Positions 1-5,841 of a stretch of 9,097 bases of DNA are shown here, piece by piece. Source of the DNA: Dehalococcoidia bacterium (GTDB taxonomy: Bacteria; Chloroflexota; Dehalococcoidia; Dehalococcoidales; UBA3254); contig JAUYDO010000036.1 of assembly GCA_030691835.1 (NCBI GenBank), positions 1 through 9,097 on the forward strand, in the 5' to 3' direction. The notes beneath the pieces are model-generated. The model saw nothing but the letters and a program-made list of their open reading frames with translations, made no database searches and was not told the origin of the DNA. The position numbers were made by a program, and so were the translations under genes. Every line of letters starts with the position of its first letter. Position 1 is the first letter of the stretch.

Positions 1-1368
1 TACAAAAGGAAATTGGTCTCTGCTGAAGAGGCTGTAAAAGTGGTCAAATCGGGGGATAAGGTATTAATCGCCTGGCTCTCCGGAGCGCCCGTGACCCTGT
101 GCCAGGCTTTGAGCAAGCGCAAAGATGAGCTGGAGAATGTAACCATTAATGAGACGATTGCCTGGGTCCACTTTGCCTGGCATGAGCCAGGCACTGAAAA
201 AGCCTTCAAGCTAATAAAGTGCCACCTCGTGGGGGTTGACCACGATGCATTAGAAGATGGGCGCAGGATGGAATTCGTCCCGTGGTACACGTGGCATCCT
301 CGTGACCAGATGGCTCCGGGGGATGAGGTGGGGGGTGCAGTGGGAGTCTATGATGCCGATGTTTTCATGGTGCTCATCACTGCTCCCGACAAAAACGGAT
401 TTTGTAGTTTCGGGGACGTGGTATGGGCATCAAAAACGGCATCCAGGCACGCCAAAATAGTCATCGGTGAAGTAAACGAGAGCCCCATCAGGACCTATGG
501 GGACAACTACATACATGTCTCGGAAATAGACTACTTTGTGGAAAATAAGTCTGCTATGCCGGAAACGATATCCGCCCCTCCCAGGACGCATCACGCAAGC
601 TCTCACGCGGCGAAAGGGAGGACCGACGCAGAGACCGCTTCGATTGAGGTCATTGGCGAAACGGTAGCTACTGACATAATCCGGGATGGAGACACCCTCG
701 AGATGGGAGTGGGCATGGTGTCATCGGCAATACCGGCTTACCTCTACAATAAACACGATATCGGTATCCACTCCGAGGGATACCCCGGTGCCATAGTTGA
801 CCTGGTTAGAGACGGCATAGTGACCGGAAAACGCAAGACCCTGAACCCGGGCAAGGTGGTGGCTACTACAATGTTCAGGGCTTCACCGGAGCAGAAAGTC
901 TATGCCAACGAAAATCCGGTTTTTGAGCTCCGTGACGTCTCCTACACCAATAGTTTCAGGGTAATCATAGCTCACGACAACCTGGTAGCCATAAACACCG
1001 CACTGAGTGTCGACCTTACCGGGCAGATTGCTTCTGAGTCTATCGGTCCGCGCCTGGTCGGTGCCTCAGGCGGACAGACCGATTTCCAGATTGGCGCTCA
1101 CCACTCCCGTGGCGGAAGAGGCGTGACCGTATTGCTGTCTACAGCCAAAGAGGGCAAGCTCTCCCGCATCGTGCCCGGATTTGAGCCGGGAACGATAGTG
1201 ACCATCCCCCGACCCTACGCGGACTACATAGTTACCGAGTACGGCATGGCGAGGCTGAGAGGCAAGAGCCTGAGAGAGCGGATAAATGAGCTGATAGCCA
1301 TTGCCCATCCTGACTTTAGAGCCGAGCTACGGAATGAGGCAAAAAGGCTGTACGGTATTTGGATGTGA
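1..1368 (+). CDS. Acetyl-CoA hydrolase/transferase family protein (4-hydroxybutyrate CoA-transferase type), 5'-partial
   Basis: This is a cytoplasmic family I CoA-transferase that moves CoA between an acyl-CoA and a free acid (acetate, butyrate or 4-hydroxybutyrate in characterised relatives). A TTG at 13 could serve as a start, but the frame is open to base 1 and the codons before it (Y-K-R-K) continue the usual family N-terminus (…YKxKLVSAEEAVKxIKSGD), so the gene almost certainly begins upstream of the window. Numbering from the TTG, the N-terminal domain spans about 1-195 and the C-terminal domain about 205-450. The catalytic glutamate is probably E255 in GIHSEGYPG (codon 775-777), which in relatives forms the glutamyl-CoA thioester. 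SGGQTDF and YIVTEYGMARLRGKSLRER are typical C-terminal family motifs. The TGA stop is at 1366-1368, and 69 bases separate it from the leader of the next gene. The exact acid substrate cannot be read from sequence. Confidence 0.9.
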   Translation, partial: YKRKLVSAEEAVKVVKSGDKVLIAWLSGAPVTLCQALSKRKDELENVTINETIAWVHFAWHEPGTEKAFKLIKCHLVGVDHDALEDGRRMEFVPWYTWHPRDQMAPGDEVGGAVGVYDADVFMVLITAPDKNGFCSFGDVVWASKTASRHAKIVIGEVNESPIRTYGDNYIHVSEIDYFVENKSAMPETISAPPRTHHASSHAAKGRTDAETASIEVIGETVATDIIRDGDTLEMGVGMVSSAIPAYLYNKHDIGIHSEGYPGAIVDLVRDGIVTGKRKTLNPGKVVATTMFRASPEQKVYANENPVFELRDVSYTNSFRVIIAHDNLVAINTALSVDLTGQIASESIGPRLVGASGGQTDFQIGAHHSRGGRGVTVLLSTAKEGKLSRIVPGFEPGTIVTIPRPYADYIVTEYGMARLRGKSLRERINELIAIAHPDFRAELRNEAKRLYGIWM

Positions 1369-1417
1369 TGGTTAGAAAGTAGAGGACTTGAATTAAAGTA
1401 AAGTTGGCAAGCAAATC

Positions 1418-1494
1418 AAGGAGGATAAGATTTTTTGGTGACTGCTGAAACAAAAAGAAAAAGCTAAGTTATAAGTCTGCCCGAGGCAGCGAAA
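1418..1494 (+). other. Orphaned ribosome binding site and interrupted N-terminal coding segment of the next CoA-transferase subunit
   Basis: A strong Shine-Dalgarno sequence, AAGGAGG, lies at 1418-1424. It is followed by TTG (1435) and GTG (1438) in the same frame as the downstream subunit. Reading from GTG gives V-T-A-E-T-K-R-K-S, then TAA (1465-1467), then V-I-S-L-P-E-A-A-K, which runs straight into the ATG at 1495. The residues after the stop match the usual first strand and helix of class I CoA-transferase alpha subunits (KVISLEEAVKLVKDGD), where lysine is normal at the stop position. A single AAA to TAA change would explain it. The segment therefore looks like the true gene start broken by a nonsense codon or a sequencing error. 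Confidence 0.7.
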
Positions 1495-2331
1495 ATGGTT
1501 AAGAATGGTATGATGCTGGGTCTGGGTGGCGGGCACAGCCGCGAGTCGCCCAACGCCTTTGCCAGGGAGCTTGTCCGCATGGGCGTAAAAGACCTGACTC
1601 TGATTCCCACCAACTCTTCAGCTTACCAAGCCGATATCTTACTCGGTGCCGGGTGCGTAAAGACGCTCTACATGTCTTATGTCGGTCTGGACTACATCGG
1701 CGCCGCGCCCAACTTCAGGCGACTTGCCGAGAGCGGCACGCTGAATATTATTGAATTTGATGAGATGGGGCTCCTGCGCGGACTGAAGGCGGCGGGCGCC
1801 GGCGTCCGCTTTTTCCCCCTGCCCGACGGGATGAGGGCAGTCGATGTCGTCAGGGCTAACCCCGACTTCTATAAGGAAGTCGTTGACCCTTTTACCGGCG
1901 AGAAAGTCGTGGTGGTGCCGCCGATAACGCCCGACATAGCAGTTTTACACGTAGCCAGGTGTGACGCCTATGGTAACGCCCGAGAGCTTGGCTTTACGGA
2001 CGGAATTATGCACATGGCGGCTAAAAAAGTGATTGTGACTACGGAGGAAATAGTTTCACTGGAGGATACGCAGGCAAACTATAAGGAAGTGACCATATTG
2101 GGCAGGTTTGTCGAAGCCGTCGTGGAGGTGCCCTATGGCGGGCACCCGGGACCGTGCTCAGGGTGCTATCAGCTTGATGAGGAGCATCTGAGAGAATACC
2201 AGCAAGCGGGAAAAAATGAGACCACATTTAAGGCATACCTGGACAAATACGTCTACGGGTGTAAAAACCACGAGGAATATCTGCAAAAAATAGGGATTGC
2301 CAACAGGTTGCTTAAGTTGAAGTATTACTAA
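1495..2331 (+). CDS. Class I CoA-transferase alpha subunit (GctA/IpdA-like), N-terminus interrupted by a stop codon
   Basis: This is one half of a heteromeric CoA-transferase or hydrolase of the glutaconate CoA-transferase/IpdAB superfamily, acting on acyl-CoA in the cytoplasm. From ATG 1495 it gives 278 residues. The glycine-rich MLGLGGGHSRESP near the N-terminus is the CoA-binding loop region of the fold. Conserved family features include DEMGLLRGLKAA, HVARCDAYGNAR, the TTEEIV segment and VPYGGHPGPCSGCYQLDEEHLREY near the C-terminus. The ATG has no convincing ribosome binding site; the good one lies 70 bases upstream, before an in-frame TAA at 1465-1467. About 20 residues, including the first beta strand, would be missing if translation begins at 1495. 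The gene is either a recent pseudogene, is rescued by reinitiation, or carries a sequence error; the rest is intact with no other disruption. The beta subunit begins 8 bases after the TAA, indicating an operon. Confidence 0.85.
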   Translation: MVKNGMMLGLGGGHSRESPNAFARELVRMGVKDLTLIPTNSSAYQADILLGAGCVKTLYMSYVGLDYIGAAPNFRRLAESGTLNIIEFDEMGLLRGLKAAGAGVRFFPLPDGMRAVDVVRANPDFYKEVVDPFTGEKVVVVPPITPDIAVLHVARCDAYGNARELGFTDGIMHMAAKKVIVTTEEIVSLEDTQANYKEVTILGRFVEAVVEVPYGGHPGPCSGCYQLDEEHLREYQQAGKNETTFKAYLDKYVYGCKNHEEYLQKIGIANRLLKLKYY

Positions 2332-2339
2332 AAGGGGAA

Positions 2340-3149
2340 GTGAACGTGTTTGAATCAGTACACGCTAAGGACTATTATCCTGGCGAAATAATGGCGGCTT
2401 TCCTGAGCCGGGATTTGAAGGACGGAGAGCTGGGAGTAATCGGCACCTTTTCACAGATTCCCTGGCTTGCCTGCCGTTTAGCTCAGGCTACCCATGCGCC
2501 CAGTCTCTGGTTCTTTTGCGGGCCTTCAGCGGCTATGAACTCCAAATTTGATAAGTTGCTGTGGTCTGTCGGCGATTACCGTATGCACGTCGGCGCTGAA
2601 AGCCGTGTGTCGCTGGACACCGTCATGGACTTGCAGGGACATCCCTGGTTCATAGACTTCGGGTTCTATGGCGGATTTCAGATAGATAAATACGGCAATC
2701 TCAATATGGCTTATATCGGCGACCAGAAGAAACCCAAGTTCAGGGGTCCCGGGACTATAGGCACCATGGCTACCGCCTGGCTCAACAGGGTGTATATATT
2801 TACACTCGCCCATTCACCGAGACTATTCGTGGACAAGGTGCCTTTTGTCAGCGGCCCCGGTTTCCTGGATGGTCCGGGAGGCAGAGAGAAATTCGGATGT
2901 CCGCCCCGTGCCAGGGGACCGCGTTACGTGGTGACTCCGATAGCCGTCTTTGACTTCGAGGAGGAAACAAAGCTTATGCGTCTGAAGTCCGTTCATCCCG
3001 GCCACACCGTAGAAGAGGTAAAGAGCCGGATGGGATTCGCTCCGGTAATCCCAGCTAAGGTCCCGGAGACCGAACCGCCAACTGTTGAAGAGCTGGTATT
3101 TATGAGAGACTTCGACCGCGATGGGATTTTACCACAGCTTATTCAATAA
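2340..3149 (+). CDS. Class I CoA-transferase beta subunit (GctB/IpdB-like), apparently lacking the catalytic glutamate
   Basis: This is the partner of the preceding alpha subunit; in this superfamily the two chains form the active site at their interface. Starts are possible at GTG 2340 and GTG 2346. The Shine-Dalgarno AAGGGG (2332-2337) is better spaced for 2346 (8 bases) than for 2340 (2 bases), so the protein is 267-269 residues. Family features are PGEIMAAFLSRDLKDGE at the start, GGFQIDKYGNLNMAYIGD in the middle, and RGPRYVVTPIAVFDFE followed by LKSVHPGHTVEEVKSRMGF near the end. In true glutaconate CoA-transferases the beta chain carries the catalytic Glu shortly after the 'THAP' segment. 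Here that stretch reads THAPSLWFFCGPSAAM, and by eye a glycine (G61, after C60) takes the Glu position, as I recall for the hydrolase subunit IpdB. A ring-cleaving hydrolase role is therefore as plausible as a transferase role. Confidence 0.87.
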   Translation: MNVFESVHAKDYYPGEIMAAFLSRDLKDGELGVIGTFSQIPWLACRLAQATHAPSLWFFCGPSAAMNSKFDKLLWSVGDYRMHVGAESRVSLDTVMDLQGHPWFIDFGFYGGFQIDKYGNLNMAYIGDQKKPKFRGPGTIGTMATAWLNRVYIFTLAHSPRLFVDKVPFVSGPGFLDGPGGREKFGCPPRARGPRYVVTPIAVFDFEEETKLMRLKSVHPGHTVEEVKSRMGFAPVIPAKVPETEPPTVEELVFMRDFDRDGILPQLIQ

Positions 3150-3183
3150 GTTTTGACTTTATCAAACCAGAAGGTGTTCAATA

Positions 3184-3269
3184 ATGTCATTCGGAGTAGC
3201 TAAAGCTAAGCCGAGCGACTAGGAATCTGAGAGATTCTTCGCCCGCCAGAGGCGGACTCAGAATGACAT
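3184..3269 (+). repeat. Palindromic interspersed repeat between the CoA-transferase and acyl-CoA synthetase genes
   Basis: The 86-base block has perfect 9-bp inverted ends, ATGTCATTC at 3184-3192 and GAATGACAT at 3261-3269. The pairing extends inward to about 13 bp with one mismatch (TGTCATTCGGAGT against ACTCAGAATGACA). Inside are two perfect hairpins: GAATCT-GAG-AGATTC (3223-3237) and CCGCC-AGA-GGCGG (3243-3255). The pattern TGTCATTC…AGATTCTTCG…CAGAATGACA resembles intergenic repeats scattered through Dehalococcoidia-type and other anaerobe genomes (from memory, not searched). It has no coding capacity. It probably folds in the mRNA between the two gene pairs and could act as an attenuator or RNA-processing site. 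Confidence 0.75.
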
Positions 3270-3298
3270 CGAATATAAAAACCGGGAAAGGATAAGAA

Positions 3299-3958
3299 AT
3301 GCTGTTAACTGAATTAGAATCCAAGAAGCTGCTGAGCCAGTCGGGAATAAATGTGAATGAGACCGAGCTGGCTACATACAGAGACGAAGCCATCTCCCTG
3401 AGTAAACGCCTGGGATTCCCCGTGGTATTAAAAATTGTTTCGCCGGATATCGTGCACAAGAGTGATGCCGGTGGTGTCAGGCTGGGGCTAAATACACCGG
3501 AGCAAGTGGGCGAAGCTTACGACGGGATTCTGAAGGCTATCCGTGAAAAATACCCCAATGCCAGGATTGACGGCGTGTCAGTCCAGAAGATGGCTCCTCC
3601 CGGTGTGGAAGTGATTATCGGCATGTACAAGGATGCCCAGTTCGGTCCGGTGCTTATGTTCGGTCTCGGCGGCGTCTGGGTAGAGGTGCTGAAGGACGTC
3701 TCGTTCAGAATTGTGCCGCTGACCAGGGAGGACGCGGCTGAAATGATAAGGGAAATAAAGGGTTACGCCCTGCTGAAGGGTTTCAGGGGTCAAGAGCCGG
3801 TGGACATATCAAATCTGGAAGAAATGATGCTCAAGATTTCCAGTTTTGTTGAGCAGAATCCACGCATAAAGGAGATGGACCTGAACCCCGTCTTTGCCTA
3901 TGCTAGAGGCGCAGTCGCGGTAGATGCCAGGGTAGTTGTGGAGGATAATGCACAGTAA
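3299..3958 (+). CDS. ADP-forming acyl-CoA synthetase, beta subunit (ATP-grasp domain)
   Basis: This is the nucleotide-binding subunit of an ADP-forming acetyl/acyl-CoA synthetase (acyl-CoA + ADP + Pi to acid + CoA + ATP), a substrate-level phosphorylation enzyme in many fermenters. It is 219 residues long, close to the usual 220-240 for a separate beta chain, and made of one ATP-grasp domain. Visible motifs are FPVVLKIVSPDIVHKSDAGGV (K45, then H53-K54-S55-D56), the glycine-rich segment FGPVLMFGLGGVWVEVLKD, and the metal-binding stretch EMDLNP (E192, D194, N196) near the C-terminus. The ATG at 3299 has GAAAGGA 6 bases upstream. The alpha subunit follows 48 bases after the stop, so the two form a split enzyme with beta first. 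The palindromic repeat lies just upstream. The acid substrate is not determined by the sequence. Confidence 0.92.
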   Translation: MLLTELESKKLLSQSGINVNETELATYRDEAISLSKRLGFPVVLKIVSPDIVHKSDAGGVRLGLNTPEQVGEAYDGILKAIREKYPNARIDGVSVQKMAPPGVEVIIGMYKDAQFGPVLMFGLGGVWVEVLKDVSFRIVPLTREDAAEMIREIKGYALLKGFRGQEPVDISNLEEMMLKISSFVEQNPRIKEMDLNPVFAYARGAVAVDARVVVEDNAQ

Positions 3959-4006
3959 GGGCTAAAGCATTAATAGGGAAATATCTATAAAGGTTGGTAA
4001 ATAGAC

Positions 4007-5440
4007 ATGTCAAATAGTTCATTAGATTTCATCTTCCACCCTCAGTCTGTCGCCATAGTGGGCGCGTCGGAAAATGTAGCCATGCTCAGCGGCAACTATG
4101 TACAACACCTCGTCAACTATGGATTTAAGGGGAATATCTATCCCATAAATCCAAAACGGCCTACGATTTTTGGCGTCAAAGCCTATCCCGATTTGAAAAG
4201 CATTCCCGGAAATATCGATTATGTGATTGATTGCATAGCGTTGGAAGACACGCCGGCGCTACTTGCGGCTTGCTCTCAGAAAGGCGTGCAGCTTGTTCAT
4301 GTTTTTGCCGGTCGCGCCGCTGAAACAGGGCATAAGGACTCTATTGAGCTGGAGCAGAAAATCTTGCAGGTGGCGAGGCAATACGGTATCAGACTTATAG
4401 GTCCCAACTGCCTGGGCATTTATTGTCCCGGAGTGGGTCTTTCCACCGGTTGGGATTTTCCAAAAGAGCCTGGGACCGTTGGCGCCGCAATCCAGAGCGG
4501 AGGAAACTCCACCGACCTCGTGCGCTGGGGCGCGTTGCGCGGCATGCGCTTCAGCAAGGTTATCAGCTACGGCAACGCCCTGGACCTCAATGAGAGCGAT
4601 TTCCTTGAATACCTGGCTGGGGACCCTGAAACCAGGGTTATCATGTGCTATTTCGAAGGGGTAAAAGACGGACGCAGATTCTTTGACATATTGCGCTCCG
4701 CGGCAAGGCAAAAACCGGTTATCATCCTGAAAGGCGGCAGGACGCGCGCCGGAAGCAAGGCAGCCTCCACTCACACGGCATCGCTGGCTGGCTCGTATAA
4801 TATGTGGTCGATTATGATAAAGCAAGCCGGAGCCATTCAAGCCCTGAATTTTGATGACTGGGTAGACCTGGGTGTAGCCTTTTCCATGGTTTCACCCATC
4901 AAGGGCACCAGGGTTGGGATAACCGGAGGCGGCGGTGGTCGGAGCGTACTCAGTGCCGATGAATGTGAGGAAATGGGGTTTGATGTCGTTCCACTGCCTT
5001 CGGACATCAGGGAACAAATACGTGAGAAAGCCCCGATTATATGGGACTGGGTGGGTAACCCGGTGGACGTGTCAATCATGAGAGGTACGAGCATCGGCAA
5101 CGCCGAGGTGCTGACCATGATGGCTAAACACCCGGACTTCGATTTCCTTATTGGACAGATTACCGAGGACATACCATCAGTTCCGGACGACTTCATGCCG
5201 AAAGTGCATAATGAGGTAGACGGCTATATACAGATATTCAAAGGCGGTCTGAAGCCGATAGTGGTAGTCCAGAGCGAAAAAAGCCTGGGAATAAACGAGT
5301 TTAGTAACTGGCGCTGGAGACTGTTCGCTGAAGCAAGGACCCAGTTTGTTGAGGCTAAAGTGCCCTTTTTCCCCACCATCGGCAGGGCGGCTAGAGCGGT
5401 CAAGGAAGTGATAAACTACTACCAGAGAAAAGGCTCTTAA
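4007..5440 (+). CDS. ADP-forming acyl-CoA synthetase, alpha subunit (CoA-binding and ligase domains)
   Basis: This is the CoA-binding and catalytic subunit of the split ADP-forming acyl-CoA synthetase. It has 477 residues in three parts: an N-terminal Rossmann CoA-binding domain (about 8-135; SVAIVGASENVAMLSGNYV and YPINPKRPTIFGVKAYPDL), a succinyl-CoA-ligase-like domain (about 150-290), and a second flavodoxin-like ligase domain (about 300-470; VGITGGGGGRSVLSADECEE). The phosphorylated active-site histidine of the family is H256 in STHTASLAGS (codon 4772-4774). The conserved acidic residue of YFEGVKDGRRF is E217. IGPNCLGI is a further hallmark. The upstream Shine-Dalgarno is weak (AAAGG about 14 bases before the ATG), so expression may depend on the beta gene. 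The TAA stop is 14 bases before a palindromic element. Length and domain order match the alpha half of fused archaeal-type enzymes. Confidence 0.93.
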   Translation: MSNSSLDFIFHPQSVAIVGASENVAMLSGNYVQHLVNYGFKGNIYPINPKRPTIFGVKAYPDLKSIPGNIDYVIDCIALEDTPALLAACSQKGVQLVHVFAGRAAETGHKDSIELEQKILQVARQYGIRLIGPNCLGIYCPGVGLSTGWDFPKEPGTVGAAIQSGGNSTDLVRWGALRGMRFSKVISYGNALDLNESDFLEYLAGDPETRVIMCYFEGVKDGRRFFDILRSAARQKPVIILKGGRTRAGSKAASTHTASLAGSYNMWSIMIKQAGAIQALNFDDWVDLGVAFSMVSPIKGTRVGITGGGGGRSVLSADECEEMGFDVVPLPSDIREQIREKAPIIWDWVGNPVDVSIMRGTSIGNAEVLTMMAKHPDFDFLIGQITEDIPSVPDDFMPKVHNEVDGYIQIFKGGLKPIVVVQSEKSLGINEFSNWRWRLFAEARTQFVEAKVPFFPTIGRAARAVKEVINYYQRKGS

Positions 5441-5454
5441 CTTTTTTGTCTTTC

Positions 5455-5620
5455 CCCTCTCCCCTCCGTGGGAGTCCGCCTGAGGCGGAAAGGTGAGGGG
5501 GATTTGAAGACAGCCGTACTATTGCATAATCATGGTTTCACCCTCACCCCGTATCAAGTACGGGGCAAGCTCTAGCCTCTCCTCCCGCATCAAGTGCGGG
5601 ACAGGCATCGAGGGAGAGGG
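5455..5620 (+). repeat. Composite palindromic element with 9-bp terminal inverted repeats (MITE-like)
   Basis: The 166-base block is bounded by perfect 9-bp inverted repeats, CCCTCTCCC (5455-5463) and GGGAGAGGG (5612-5620). Inside, GGTGAGGG (5492-5499) pairs with CCCTCACC (5541-5548) around a 41-base spacer. Three perfect hairpins are present: TCCGCC-TGA-GGCGGA (5475-5489), CCCCGTA-TCAAG-TACGGGG (5547-5565) and CCCGCA-TCAAG-TGCGGG (5584-5600). The last two share the same TCAAG loop, so they look like diverged copies of one unit. The first shares its stem with a hairpin in the repeat at 3184-3269. No coding capacity and no clear target-site duplication are seen. Whether it moves by a transposase in trans is inference. 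Confidence 0.7.
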
Positions 5621-5635
5621 AATTAGGAGAATAAT

Positions 5636-5743
5636 ATGAAGCTGACAAATAATGTTTACGTGGAGACAAAGTATTCCGGAGCTAACGTAAGTTATGTTTC
5701 AACTAAAGACGGGGTTGTTATGATAGATTCGCCACAAAAACCT
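5636..5743 (+). pseudogene. 5' remnant of a metallo-beta-lactamase-fold hydrolase gene
   Basis: The first 36 or so codons from ATG 5636 read like the N-terminus of MBL-fold hydrolases: MKLTNNVYVETKYSGANVSY followed by VSTKDGVVMIDSPQKP. This covers the first beta strands, ending at the I-D-S/T-P turn. A good ribosome binding site (TTAGGAG ending at 5629, 6 bases before the ATG) is kept. After about 5743 resemblance ceases: the frame runs on as unrelated sequence to a TGA at 5918-5920, overlapping the start of the molybdoenzyme gene in another frame. The zinc-binding HxHxDH motif and all later metal ligands are missing, so the product cannot be an active hydrolase. It abuts the palindromic element on its left, which suggests a deletion or rearrangement. 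A chance match is unlikely given the clear motif, but the breakpoint is approximate. Confidence 0.6.
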
Positions 5744-5826
5744 AATTTAGAAGTTAAATGTTCAGGGGTGATAGAAGTCAGGTCCCGCACTTTAATATTC
5801 CTCTCAAAATGGGCTATTGTAGTTTT

Positions 5827-5833
5827 AAAGGAG
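5827..5833 (+). promoter_or_regulatory. Ribosome binding site fixing the start of the molybdoenzyme gene
   Basis: AAAGGAG lies 8 bases before the ATG at 5842. The frame is open further upstream (an ATG at 5758), but those 28 extra codons have no ribosome binding site and do not resemble the family, while the protein from 5842 starts just before its Fe-S cysteines as expected. Confidence 0.8.
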
Positions 5834-5841
5834 AGTATAGG

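Noticed and set aside
13..15. TTG at 13 as the true start of the first gene
   Set aside because: The frame continues to base 1 with Y-K-R-K, which matches the usual N-terminus of the family; the gene is cut by the window edge.
4259..4840. 193-codon minus-strand reading frame
   Set aside because: It is antisense to the well-conserved synthetase alpha subunit and has no domain pattern of its own.
5504..5530. Possible promoter TTGAAG…CATAAT before the molybdoenzyme
   Set aside because: The spacer is only 15 bases, the boxes are imperfect and it lies inside the palindromic element; too weak to call.
3184..5620. CRISPR array
   Set aside because: The repeats are inverted hairpin units with unequal spacing and only two blocks; there are no regular direct repeats with spacers and no cas genes.
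5758..5841. Upstream ATG giving 28 more residues to the molybdoenzyme
   Set aside because: No ribosome binding site, no family similarity and no Tat signal in the extension, while ATG 5842 has AAAGGAG at ideal spacing.
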